Part shown: positions 1 to 10,420 of the stretch, piece by piece | Layout of the letters: every line of letters begins with the position of its first letter | How positions within the stretch are numbered: the first letter of the stretch is position 1 | DNA from: Sphaerulina vaccinii | Lineage: Eukaryota; Ascomycota; Dothideomycetes; Mycosphaerellales; Mycosphaerellaceae | Length of the DNA: 64,000 nt | Direction of reading: 5' to 3' | NCBI GenBank assembly: GCA_022570795.1 | Contig: JAKUDP010000023.1 | Coordinates: 248,001-312,000 of the forward strand | Program-made: the position numbers and the translations under genes | The notes under the pieces: generated by a model | Database searches by the model: none | Told to the model about the DNA's origin: nothing | Seen by the model: the letters and a program-made list of their open reading frames with translations, nothing else

Positions 1-2
1 AT

Positions 3-1439
3 GGTTCTACTGTTGTGCAACAGGACGAACAACGTGCAGATACCCTTCAGCCTGCAGCAAATGCGCCAACGAGGGATGCAGTGAAGGATGTGCCGGAGAC
101 GAACCCAGAGCAGACTCAGCAGAGTGAAGGTGTAGCGCCAACAACAGAGCAGACTGCTGCTGCAAGTGAGCCAGATACACGGCCTGCTGTTCTAATTATT
201 GGCGGTCTTGGTGAGTGTGTTTCACGCAGTATGTATGCGTATGTACTGATTGAGGTTGGATAGGATATGTTGGGCGCTATCTCGCTACTTACATCTACTC
301 AAACAAGCTCGCCTCAACTCTGCGCCTGGTCGATAAGCAGCTTCCTCAACTAGCTTCACTCGCACCAGAACATCAAGAAGCTTGCTCAGACGCCAATTTC
401 CTCCAGTCCGATGCATCACGAGAGCAATCACAAGACCGCATATTCGATCTTCCAGCAGGACCAGGCGGTGTGAAACGAGAGTTCGATTATGTCTTCAATT
501 GTGGAGGTGAGACGAGATTCTCGCAAGAAGATGAGGTCTATAAGCTCCGAAGCTACCAGCTCAGCTTGACAGTGGGCAAGGAGGCTGCAAAGAGAGGAGT
601 CAAGGCTTTCGTGGAGTGCAGTATGGGCACAGTGTACAACTCCAGCAAAACACCTCTGAAAGAGACCGACAAGACGAGCAAACCACATACGAAGCAGGCG
701 AAATGGAAATTGCAAGCTGAAGAAGAGCTGGCGAAGATCGCAGGTCTGAAGCTCGTAGTACTGCGGTTTCCGAACATATATGGTCCATACGGCGGACGGG
801 GCTGGCTCGGGACACAATTGGCACTTGCTAGAGTGTATCAAAGTCGCGAAAAGGAGACTATGAAGTGGCTGTGGAACGGCGAACTACGGACTAACACTCT
901 GCACGTCGAGGATGCTTCCCGCGCATGCTGGCTTGCGGCTGAATGGCGCTCGAAGAACGACTCGATACCAGGCACTCAAGGCGACAGTCGAGGTATGGTG
1001 GTCTTTAACGTTGTCGACAAGGGGCAGACGAAACAGGGCACCATGGCGCAGATCATCAAAGACATCTTCAAGATCGATACTGGATTCCAGAATGCTTTGG
1101 TGAACACTTTCGCAAGGCTGAATCTGGAGCATGTGGTAGACGACGTTAATGATGATACTCTGGATGACTGGGCCGATCTGCAAGAAGCTTCGGGTATCAC
1201 TGACAAGGGCGGGCCACTGAGCCCTTTCATGGAGAAGGAGATTCTGAAAGACGCCGATTTGAGTATTGATGGCAGTCGATTCGAGACTGTCGTGGGGTTC
1301 AGGTGAGTGCTTTTCTCCTACCCCAACTCATTGGACAGATAGCTGACAAAGTGATCACAGACCACAGCATGAACGCATCACAAGGGAGGAGGTCGAGGCT
1401 GTAATTGAGAGCTACAAGAAGATGGGTTGGTGGCCTTGA
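3..1439 (+). CDS. NAD-dependent epimerase/dehydratase family protein (5' partial)
   Basis: Exons 3-210, 264-1302 and 1361-1439, with GT-AG introns of 53 and 58 nt. The frame is open to the left edge, so the start lies outside the window; the ATG at base 1 is out of frame. After a Gln/Thr-rich low-complexity leader comes a beta strand and the Rossmann dinucleotide motif GGLGYVG, split by intron 1, then a typical extended-SDR order: a Cys-Gly-Gly-Glu-Thr substrate loop, the ECSMGTVY strand, and a LRFPNIYGPYGGRG segment like the NxYGP motif of sugar epimerases. The usual YxxxK catalytic pair is not evident: the stretch before KLQAEE has no Tyr four residues ahead of the Lys. The fold assignment is firm. 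Activity and substrate are unknown, and a non-catalytic or altered-chemistry enzyme is possible. It ends in a short Trp-Trp-Pro tail. Confidence 0.88.
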
Positions 1440-2032
1440 CAGCTATGTGGGAGCAACTGATGGTTAGCGTGCATGATTGTTGAACGGCCGGCTGAGATAT
1501 CCCCCCAAGCATCCTTTTCTGTTCTTTGTAGCATAGCGTTGAGGAGGGAGTGCATGTGTATAGAGCAGGTAGTGCGAACTGCTGATGCTGACCCATATCA
1601 TTGATCTCCTTCACTATGACTATGATCATTTACTCAGACTTCAAAGCATCTCTCTCTTTCCCGCGGGATCGTCCGACCGTCTTTCCCGGGTTCTTCCTTG
1701 CACTTCACCCTTTCTTTGCTTTCCCAACTTGACCTCATCCTTCAGCCTTTGGACAGCATCAACTACTCTACTTCGTGCACCACGGCACTCACTTTCACTC
1801 TACGCGCGATGATCGGATGATGTCGTGGGATATGCACGTCGTGATCGCATCGATTGCGGCACGTACAGGCGGATCCTTGGCTTGCATGCTACATCCACTT
1901 CGAAGAGGGCGGCCTCTCGGATGCCATCAAAGTGTCTATACATTTGTGCCTCCTCGTGCGACTTGCCTTTCTGGCGACCGGTGCGAGGTATATGACACGC
2001 GGACCACTGATCTGGATGTTGCATGCCACAGC
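1440..2032. other. Intergenic stretch, nothing recognised
   Basis: About 590 bp between the epimerase gene and the MITE. Only short unconvincing reading frames are present. A pyrimidine-rich run lies around 1650-1760. Confidence 0.6.
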
Positions 2033-2364
2033 TAAGGCCCCGTCTACTTGCAGCATTCCAGCAGTCAGCAGTTTGGCGAAAACTGCTGGAATGCGAAAAA
2101 AGGTCCTCGAAGAGGTCCTTTTTTCGTCGTAAAGATTTCGTCTGTGCGGCCTCGACTTTTCCAATCAGAACGCTGGATTGGAGCTGTTTGTCCGTGCTCA
2201 AACTCTGGTTATATTGTCAGACTGCTGGACTGCTGTCGTTCTAGCAGTTCAGGTAGACGATCTAGCAGTCTGGCAGTTTTCAAACGCCGACATTGATCTG
2301 GCCAATCGGATAACAATAAACCAGACTGCTGACTGCTGGAATGCTGCAAGTAGACGGGGCCTTA
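2033..2364. mobile_element. TA-flanked MITE with ~38-42 bp terminal inverted repeats
   Basis: The left terminus 2035-2072 (begins AGGCCCCGTCTACTTGCAGC) and the right terminus 2325-2362 are perfect 38-bp inverted repeats; the match extends about 4 bp further with one mismatch. Each end is flanked by TA (2033-2034 and 2363-2364), as expected for a TA target-site duplication of Tc1/mariner/Fot1-type elements. The element is about 328 bp and has no transposase frame, so it would be non-autonomous. Inside is a near-palindrome at about 2094-2126 and several CTGCT/AGCAG words repeating the terminal motif. No second copy was seen in the window. The TIR structure is direct observation; the superfamily is inferred from the TA duplication. 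Confidence 0.85.
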
Positions 2365-3661
2365 AGTAAGGAATCGGTACTAGCCAGCCGCTCGTACAAT
2401 CCTTCGAGTAGGTTGTGCGCTGCGCCCTCCTCCGCAGACCAGTCATAGACGCTGCTGAGCGAGACAGTCCTGCAGATTTTCCCACGAAAGAGATGGCGCC
2501 TATATCTACTGGTCGCCCTCTTTGCCGAGTGTATCATGCATGCTTCAGCTCAGCCCCAGCACCACGAGTTGAGAGCTGCCAGGATCGAATCCTTCGCGCA
2601 TCCGAAGGATGCATAAAGATGCATGTGCCCCGCTCACCGGTGAGAAACAGCATATACCATTGGATGAATGAGGCCGCTTACAGTCAGAGATGGCACCGCC
2701 ATGCCAGGTAGCCTCATCAAACATTTGGCAGTGCCTGGCAGCGATCCCGCGAGGAGAATTCTTATACATAGCGAGCCTCCAGCACCGCCGTTCGATGTCT
2801 GTGTCCCGAAAACGATAGCTCTTGCTCTTCACTCAGTCGACTATTTCGTTGACAACTGATGCAGCTCTGAGCTGGCTTATCTGCTCCTCCAAGAACGACC
2901 ACCACCCTACACTATACGGGACGAAGCTGTACCGCCAGGACGTCAGGTTCTTCTCCTCGATCAAGATCAGACCAAGCACTTCTTTGACCATGGAGGCCTC
3001 CACCAAGAATAGTCTCGGTCTTGTAGAGGCTCCGACCCACGACCACAGCTGCCGCGTACGGTACACCACGACTTCTGAGCTCAGGCAATGAAGCCTTCTC
3101 CGATACTGCACTCCTCGCACAGGCCCGTCATGCACGTGATGGGCCGCCAGGACAGTCACTCTTAACTGGCGTCCTGAGGCGCAGCTCCCCTTGAGCTGCA
3201 CCGCCATTGCACGTGCACTTCACCGGTGCGGGTCCAAGGCGGCCTCTTCACACCTCGATATCATTGCTCGCCCTCATACATCTCTCGCAGTTGTCACTGG
3301 CTGCGCTCACTGAGCAACATGCATGCGAGCCTCAGGCCTCCCATTATGGCCTGAGAGCTTGGCTCGTCGCAAGCTGGTTCGGCAGAGGTGTGCTGCCTTC
3401 ACTGGCTTTGACAATGCTCGGCATCACGTGTAGCCAAAGAGCTGCCCTACAGAGGGCGTTACTCACATTGGAGTGATGCTTCGCCACCTTTCAAATACTG
3501 TTGGTCCCCAAACTTCCTTCTGCATCTGCCATTGTCACTTCTCTACCGACACGAGACAGCTGTACCGACTGACAGCCAGTCGTACCATTGACACGAATAC
3601 ATCACTCCTCAAGACAGTGCTTTGGACATCACCGACAACATTGTCGGACTGCGACACCGCC
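2365..3661. other. Intergenic region, no supportable gene
   Basis: About 1.3 kb. Several 60-125 codon frames exist on both strands (for example minus 2833-3207), but none shows a recognisable motif, signal peptide or convincing splice signals. A frame in phase with the zinc-finger start codon is open back to an ATG at 3476, so the downstream gene could begin there instead. Confidence 0.5.
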
Positions 3662-4669
3662 ATGGACTTGTAAGTGACTGTCGGGCGTGTGTCGTCCATC
3701 TGGTGCCTAACAAGTACAAAGCGAGACTGGCTATCACAGCTTTGATACATCGTCCTCTTGGTCGTCACCACTTTCCAGTACTTCCGAGTCCTCGTTTCAC
3801 ATCGACTCTACACAACAAGATGACCTCGGCATGATTCACACCTGCTCGAATATGTACTGCGACGATGCTATCCATATGCTCAGTTCAGATAGCACGAACG
3901 ATGTCGGCTCTTGGATGCAGCAGTCGCCTGCGAGTCGAGATGCTCAATGTATGACAACCCGACCACTTCGTGTCGCTTCACCAGCAATGAGGGTCTCGCC
4001 AAAGGTGGCAGATCTGTTCCACTCTCAGCGGCGTCGTCGCTTCATGGCATGATCATGCTTACTGACGCGGTCGTAGTCAACCCAAACAGTTTCAACCAGG
4101 ACTTTGTGCTGTACGACAGCCAAGACTCTACTGTCTCCACCGATTGGCAGCAAGATGCCAACCCAACTCAACACCATCAGCTACATGACCAGTCTCTAGC
4201 CGCCGCAGAAGCTCGCATACTTCACACGCCTTCGATCACCATCTCGCCGCCTGTACACGAAGAGAGCAAGGTTTCACCGCGCCGGCGAGCACCCAAGCAT
4301 AACACTCATACCTCTGTGACTGTACACGGAGAACTTACCAGAAGCATTCCTCTTCCTCAACGTCGACGAAGAACTGAGCGACCTCGACTGCCTTGCAGCA
4401 CTGCAGGCTGTCAGAAGACCTTCACGAGAGCTTCTGACCTGGACCGACACCTTCGTGTAATACATAGCCAAGGCACAGAGTACTACGAGTGCTCAAGCAA
4501 TCGCTGCTTATACCGAACACGCCGGAAGGACAAGATGCAAGAACACTGCCAAAAGGTTCATGCTCATGACAGAGGAGCTGAACACTATATCGTCGTACCG
4601 GATAATGATGCATATACTCCAGGGTCCAGTACTGCCTCCACTCCTACATCCACCACAAGCGACAACTAG
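3662..4669 (+). CDS. C2H2 zinc-finger protein, probable transcription factor
   Basis: Model: exon 1 3662-3669, exon 2 3722-3948, exon 3 4077-4669 (275 aa). The ATG sits in a GCCATGG context. Intron 1 (GTAAGT, CTAAC branch site) joins an 8-nt first exon to a Ser-rich acidic segment. Intron 2 runs from GTATGA to GTAG with a CTGAC branch site 12-14 nt before the acceptor; an acceptor at 4028 also keeps frame and would give 291 aa. Near the C-terminus are two tandem Cys-X4-Cys-X12-His-X4-His fingers, the first beginning CSTAGCQKTF and the second CSSNRCLYRT, after an Arg-rich stretch. The tail is Ser/Thr-rich. DNA binding in the nucleus follows from the fingers; target genes are unknown. The start is uncertain because the upstream frame is open to 3476. 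Confidence 0.75.
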
Positions 4670-6090
4670 TCTATGCCAGCACACTTCTATCGACAGCAAA
4701 ACACCACATGAGTACAGTCGCAGGCAGGATACTGTGACTGATGCAAGATTAGCAAAGAACCAAGAAGAAAAGGTGTTCAGGGTATGCCTTCGTGCTTCAT
4801 GGCGTTGCCTGGTTAGGAAAGGGCGAGATGAGTGGGCCAGATCGTATGCAGAAGTACAAAATGTACAGACTGAAGTATCAGATCACATCTGTCCTCACTT
4901 GGCTGGGATAAGACCTTGCTTCCACAGCCGATCTCCTTGTCCATAACATCTATGCAGCCACTATCATATGAGCAATGCGAAGTACACTACAACACCTGAC
5001 CAATATTGCCATTCTCGACAAGTCGTGTTCTTGATATGGCCTGTATCACCAGTCGTCGGCCCCAGCCACGCTTCCCATCATGTCGCAAACGCCTCCAGGC
5101 ACAGCATATATCGAACAATGCCAATGCTGGCAGTCCAGGTCCTATATCTGCACGGAGGCGTGCAAACGTATCACAAAGCTCATCGCGTGAGCGAACGCCT
5201 GAGCTGAAGTACAACCATGGCGTTTGCACAAGTGAGATGAGGTCCGCATAAGCCTTGGACTAAACTTTCCAGAAGCCGTCTACGATGGCGGCTACGGTTT
5301 AGGAGGAGCCGACCAGAAAACGTGTTTTGAAGTCGTTGCAGATCTCTGGAACGAAGTAGCTGTCCTGGTTGATGATTCGTTGATGTCCACCACGCTTGGC
5401 GCGAAGCCACCGCACTTCACATCTCCCTCTTCCCACTTTCTTCTCTCACGCCAATTTCTTATCATCAACGGAAAAGTTGCGCTCATCATCATCACCACAA
5501 CAGCATGCAGCGAACCGTGTCGTGGAACGCGACAGAAGGAATCGCAATGCCCACACGTCTACAAATCTTTTCAGCCCAGAAATCGAGAAAATGGGACAAG
5601 AAGGCTGCAGAAAGGCGATCCGTCCCAAGCTACAAGCACACGAAATGCAGGCTCCCGTCTGCGGCCCACACCGCTTATAGGAGTTTGAGGTCGATACACT
5701 ACTCTTACTGGTTGATAACTTATGAGCCACCGAGCTCCTGGAAACATAGCTTGTCTGGCCGTCTGCCGCTTTCCGAGACAACATGCTGTGATTTTGTAAA
5801 CAAACGGATTGTGTGGCGGCAAGACATCAGTCCCTATCTACTCGGAGCTACGAATCTGCTGCTTCCCATTCGGTACTGCCAACGCCGTGTATCAAACCCG
5901 TCACGCAGACGGCAGACGGCTAGTCTGTGGTGTAGGAGAGAGAAGTATGAAATGTCTTTGATTTCTCCCCTTCTTGTCTTGTTTCTTCTGGCACTGATCT
6001 GCGACAACCGACTCAAGCACCTCCATTGTTCTTCTTCAGCTACACACTTTCAGTGCGTTGATCGCACAGTCCACTCCTTCAATCATCGTC
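4670..6090. other. Intergenic / promoter region of the GH16 gene
   Basis: About 1.4 kb. An open frame at 5505-6155 runs through the GH16 start codon in another frame and resembles no protein I know. Nothing else is supportable. Confidence 0.5.
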
Positions 6091-7499
6091 ATGTTCTTCT
6101 TCTCTACACTCTTTCTATCCTGCTTCGCGTTGTTCAGCACCACTGGTTGGGCTAGCTACGTGTTGCAAGACGACTATTTTGCTCAAGGTTTCTTCGACCA
6201 GTTCGACTTCTTCGATCAAGCAGATCCTACCAACGGTTTCGTCAGCTATAAGACTTACGATGCAGCCAACGCAGCCGGTCTGATCAGCAACTCATCGGGC
6301 ACAGCATACATGGGTGTCGATTCCCAGAACGTCACACCATATGGACGAAACAGTGTCCGCATCACGAGCAAGAAATCATACAATTCTGGTCTGGTCATCG
6401 TTGATATTGCGCATATGCCTGGTGGCATCTGTGGGACGTGGTACGATATCATAACCATCATTCGTCACAAGTACCACTGCTGACTTCTTCCAGGCCCGCT
6501 TTCTGGATGGTAGGCCCCAACTGGCCCTACGGCGGCGAAATCGACATCCTCGAAGGCGCAAACGACCAAACCACAAACGACGTAACCCTCCATACCGGCC
6601 CCGGCTGCTCAATCAGCAACAACGGCGGTTTCTCCGGCTCACTGAAATACACATCCTGCGCATCTTCCGGCTCCAACAACCTCGGATGCCAAATCGGAGC
6701 CACGGATACCAAAACTTTCGGTTCGGGATTCAATGCCAATGAAGGTGGAGTTTACGCTATGGAGTGGACTGCGAATTACATCAGTGTGTTCTTCTTTCCG
6801 AGAGGAGATATACCAAGTGATGTGTTGAGTGCGAATCCCATGCCGAGTACTTGGGGTATACCCATCGCTCGATTCGAGGGCGCTTGTCAATTCTCTTCAG
6901 CATTCACGAATCAGCAATTGGTTTTCGATACGACCTTTTGCGGAGACTGGGCTGGACAGGCTTGGGGTTCGAGTGGTTGTGCGAATATGGCGCCTACTTG
7001 CAACTCTTACGTGGAGAATAACCCGACAGCATTCAAGGATGCTTATTGGAGTATCAATGCTTTGAAGGTGTTCTCGGTGCAGGATGCGTACATTCCAGTG
7101 TCATCGTCGAGTGCGTATGTTCCGGCTACGAGCACGTATGTCGCGCCGACAACGGCTGTGCAGACAACTTTTGCGATTTCGACTTCTTCGAGTATTGGGT
7201 ATGCGCCTGTTGTGGGGAGTGACGGGAGTGTTGGGTATCAGGGCAAGGCAGCTGAGAGTGCGGCGAGTACTACAGCGCAGAGTCCTGCTGAGACGGGTAC
7301 GGGGAGTGCGGTTGTTGTTGGGGCTGATGGGGTTATTGGCAATGGAGAGTCGTTGGCTGCGGCGCCTTCTGCGACAGAGGGAGCTGGGTGGTTCACAACG
7401 AATTCTGATGGGAGTGTTGGGTACAGTGGGCAGGGCCGGAGTCACAGGCATGCGAGGCACTTGGCGCATCACAAGAGGCATTCGGGAGGGAGACTTTGA
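6091..7499 (+). CDS. Secreted GH16 endo-1,3(4)-beta-glucanase-like glycosidase
   Basis: Exons 6091-6440 and 6494-7499 (451 aa), one 53-nt GT-AG intron that splits the Trp codon of a conserved Gly-Thr-Trp-Pro segment. Residues 1 to about 21 are a hydrophobic signal peptide ending in Trp-Ala. The catalytic domain follows; the GH16 signature GEIDILEG is at residues 131-138, with E132 as expected nucleophile, D134 as helper and E137 as acid/base. Downstream Trp-rich sheet segments and the FCGDWAGQAW region are typical of fungal family members annotated as mixed-linkage or beta-1,3-glucanases. From about residue 330 the protein is Ser/Thr/Ala/Gly-rich, with short repeated GSDGSVGYQG-like units (three variants), and ends in a basic His/Arg-rich tail. 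It has no hydrophobic GPI-type C-terminus, so the protein is probably secreted or loosely wall-associated. Exact substrate is not decidable here. Confidence 0.93.
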
Positions 7500-7992
7500 T
7501 GTTGGGTAGCTTTCTCCGTGCAGTGCTTTGTTGGACCTTTGCCGCCATCAGTCTCAGTAGAGATTAGCAATCAAGTGTGGCTTTGAACTTCTGATCTTGT
7601 CTCTCTTCGATACATCCTACGCAGAGGGCGCCGTTCCGATCACTCTTCTCTGAATCGTCTCTTGTTTCTATGCACTGCCAGGTCTGCGATCGAGGTGGCG
7701 TGGTCGATGTGGTTCGTAGCGGAGTGGGCCAGCAAGTCAACTGAGATTTCACCAAGTCGACGAGGTGGAATTGAGTATCATTGTGCGTCTCTGGCATCGC
7801 TTCTTCTAGCAATCGCGCTCTGGATTCCTGTCGATGCCTTCAGAGCGGCCCAATTTTGGTATGTGTGGAAGAGTTTGGACTCAACATAGTGCAAATCTGC
7901 TTCCTGCCGATGGAGAATTGAACACTCGATGCTTGCGTCCGATTTGGTCTTGCTAGCATATTCGACCTAGGTGGTGGAGGAGGTCTTGGTCT

Positions 7993-8080
7993 TTACATGC
8001 CGGAGTCTGCACTATTTGTCGTCTGATTATATGTCTGTGGTGGCTGTTCTGGCTGCTGCTGCGGTTGATGTGGCTGTTCT

Positions 8081-8112
<32 letters not shown>

Positions 8113-8307
8113 AGATTGATACATCTCTGTCTCCTTGACCTTCTTCTTCCTATACTTTTGCTCGTCGTGCACGGAACGCTTCGACCTTATTACCAAGCTG
8201 TAGACTTGAGTTGCTCGTTGATGTTCGCGAGCTCCGATGGTATCGCAAGAGCTCCAGGAAGTCTAGTCGTCTTACCTGCAGCCAGGTCGGTGCAAAAGTT
8301 CAGCCAT
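7993..8307 (-). CDS. Possible small Gln-rich protein
   Basis: Weak candidate. A minus-strand ATG at about 8307 starts a short exon (MAELLHRPGC) that ends at a GTAAGA donor. An acceptor CTACAG about 80 nt further leads into a frame encoding a basic segment (RKKKVKETEM), a run of ten Gln from the CTG microsatellite, then a Pro/Gln-rich tail ending at 7993. The product would be roughly 78 aa. Splice signals and frame agree, but there is no known domain and the repeat alone can keep a frame open. A polymorphic-length Gln tract would be expected if it is real. Confidence 0.25.
8082..8113. repeat. (CTG)n trinucleotide microsatellite
   Basis: About ten uninterrupted GCT/CTG units, preceded by a partial ~30-bp direct repeat (TGGCTGTTCTGGCTGCTGCT occurs at 8041 and 8071). 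Read on the minus strand it encodes Gln. Confidence 0.9.
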
Positions 8308-8898
8308 GGAAGTTCCTAGTCGTGTGGAGAGACAATCGCCCACTGCTGCCGCATGTCTCTGATTCCTCTTGCAATCAGGCGTACTAGTCGGTCTATGGTC
8401 GAGGTGGCCTGGTGGATGTCATTCGTAGCAGAGAGATGTTAGCAGATTAGCCAGGAGAACCCCAAGTCAATAACGTGAGATCAAGTACCATGTTGACATA
8501 GCCGAAACCGGTCTTCAAGGAGCAAGGTCCTCTGGACGCACGGTTTTCTCTAAAACGCATCACGTCTGCGATGGAAGTGGCGTGGTAGTTGTTGTTCGTG
8601 GTGGAGAAGGCCTGGCGTATCGAGCAGGATTTCATCAAGTCAACAAGGTGAGACTGATATCATCGTGCGTCGGTGAGATCATATAATTAGCAATCGCGCT
8701 TTGAGGCTTCAAGTTGACGCCGTGGCTTCTGATTTCCCCAGGAGATTTCTGTAACTTCATTTGGTGTGCATCTCATCAATCGAGCTAACGACTCCTATCG
8801 ACTCGACCACGTGTCCTTCTCAGCTGCGTTTGGGGAGCATTTATTTTCACAACAGCAGCACCCACTGAACAGCGCTTCCCGCCAAAGTAGCGTGTCAC

Positions 8899-9725
8899 TC
8901 AGTCCGATGTAGTCAAATTGCCGTACTCAGAGCTGACAGTGCCAGTCAGTCTCGTCATTGCCCCATACTTCCGCCGATAGCAGTGCTGATCTCCCTCGGC
9001 GTGCTCGTGGAACGCACACCTCGCAGCAGCGGCGAGTGTACTCTCGGTGTCCTTGCGAATCTGCTCCCCAGCCAGATCGACCAGAAAGGTGTGATCGTCA
9101 TCCTCATCCACGAAGCCACCACTGCTGCAGCGAGCTGTGTTGTGTACGACCAATTTTCGCAACATGGACCCGGGCACCGTCTTTTCGTAGATGTTCGCAC
9201 GCACCGTGGCATGCGGACTGATGTGCCCGCCCGTGGTGGGATCATTGACAGTAAAGATCAGAGTCATGGCATCGAGCACAGCGTCCTTGAAGTCGGAATC
9301 CAGAAGCACATCCCCGAGTGCATAGGCCTCTGTGCACCGCAATATCGCCTCGCAGCCCCACCGGGCTCCTCCGTCCTCTACATCAGTGCAGACTTTGCGT
9401 TGATAGAGCCAGTTCATGTAGATGTTGAATGCCTCTGCTGTCTGCTCCGGAATCGCTATCACGCGAGATCTTCCTTCTTTCCACTCCTTCTTCAGTGCGG
9501 CTTGGAAGAACGGGGAGTTCTCGGACAAGAGCTTCTCGTTGACGTGGAATGTTGTCGCTGGTGCGCCAACCTTGACAATGACGGGTTTGGAGGCGAATCT
9601 GTGCCAGGCGGTTAACAAGGGCACTGCCGGTGTACTTCAAATACATACTGAATGGCTGCTCCATGAGGTCTGGTGAGGTGCAACAGCGACACCTCGTCCG
9701 CGTTGTTCTTCTGTTGGGGTGCCAT
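8899..9725 (-). CDS. BTB/POZ domain protein
   Basis: Exons on the minus strand 9725-9649 and 9598-8899 (258 aa), separated by a 50-nt intron with GTATGT donor, TTAAC branch-like site and CACAG acceptor. Splicing joins an N-terminal leader to a BTB fold: a VIVKVGAPATTFHVNEKLLS strand-helix start, SPFFQAALKKEW, then a strand and the FNIYMNWLYQRKV helix typical of the fungal BTB/POZ superfamily (about residues 28-100). The rest is helical and ends with a charged region without a recognised domain. Fungal BTB proteins of this layout act as protein-protein adaptors, possibly for cullin-3. That is family knowledge, and no partner is visible here. Confidence 0.88.
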
Positions 9726-10018
9726 TTTGTGGGAGTCGAGGTCCAGCTTGGTGATGGGAAAGGACAGAAGCACAATTTCCTAAGCTCCGCGCCCCACTTT
9801 GGCTGAAGAGATGATGTTTGCTTCACTTCAACGCTTCTCGTCTCACGCGTTTGGAAACCTGTTCATCTCGAGTAGCACCTCACAACTCACCAGAAACGCT
9901 GTACCACAGACTGCGGCCGGCTCAGAACATCATATCATACCAAAGCCATATAGAGATGCTAGGTAATCCTCATATCCGCATGTCGTCGTTATGTCCTAGG
10001 ATCCTCCACGCTGCCCTT

Positions 10019-10420
10019 CTAAGCATTGTAACCAAGCGTGTTCTTGAGCTCCTCCACCTTCTCAACGTACTTCTTCTGCGCAGCCTCTGGCGTCGTACCT
10101 GCGTCAACCTCCTTCTTCCATGCATTCCATTTGGCCTTCTCCTGTGCAAGAGGTTAGCAATGCGATCTCCGGTCTCCAAAGAAACGTTACATACCTTCAT
10201 CTGGTAAAAGCCTGGCTGCGCTTCTTTTGAGAAGTCTTTCTCATTTTTTCCGACCGTGAAGAGAGCGTAGAGCTACGTCTGGTCAGTATTCGGATATGTA
10301 CAATAGGCTGCTATGGGGCTACGCTACCTCTAGAAGTTCACTGTCCTTTGGCTTTGCCTTGAGCTTGCGGCTGTCCTCGACTGCCGTCTTGAACTCTGCT
10401 GACTGTATTGCTGGTGCCAT
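10019..10420 (-). CDS. ACB1: Acyl-CoA-binding protein
   Basis: Three exons on the minus strand: 10420-10328, 10272-10195 and 10141-10019 (97 aa); introns of 55 and 53 nt, both GT-AG. The protein is a single ACBP four-helix domain of the usual length. Visible signatures are the Phe-Lys-Thr-Ala-Val helix 1, LYALFTVGKN (the tyrosine of the acyl-CoA site), the FYQMKEKAKWNAWKK helix with the conserved KxKWxAW core formed across intron 2, and the AAQKKYVEKVEEL final helix. Its cytosolic role is binding medium- and long-chain acyl-CoA esters, supplying lipid synthesis and regulation. The sequence ends without a targeting signal. The assignment is firm; the symbol follows the yeast orthologue. Confidence 0.95.

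Larger units (their letters stand above)
7676..8720. repeat. Three diverged dispersed direct copies of a ~170-200 bp unit
   Basis: Copy A is about 7676-7830, copy B about 8390-8500 and copy C about 8566-8712. The shared core reads GTCTGCGATCGAGGTGGCGT in A, with clearly related versions in B and C, each followed by a TGGTGGATGT-like and TTCGTAGCRGAG-like stretch. A and C go on with a second shared block: an ATTTCAYCAAGTCRACRAGG-type word, then TATCATYGTGCGTC and TAGCAATCGCGCT. Divergence is substantial, so these are old duplications. No transposase or terminal structure is seen. Identity of the parent sequence is unknown. Confidence 0.7.
7500..8898. other. Gene-poor interval with diverged repeats and a CTG microsatellite
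   Basis: Contains the three diverged repeat copies and the trinucleotide repeat listed separately. Only one weak small gene candidate (7993-8307 minus) was found. Confidence 0.6.

Noticed and set aside
1..14. ATG at the first base of the window as a start codon
   Set aside because: It is out of phase with the epimerase reading frame, which is open across the left edge.
2094..2126. Hairpin inside the MITE as a terminator
   Set aside because: Bacterial-type terminators do not apply in a fungal nuclear genome; it is part of the element's internal structure.
5505..6155. 216-codon plus frame upstream of and overlapping the GH16 start
   Set aside because: No domain and biased composition; it runs through the signal-peptide start of a well supported gene in another frame.
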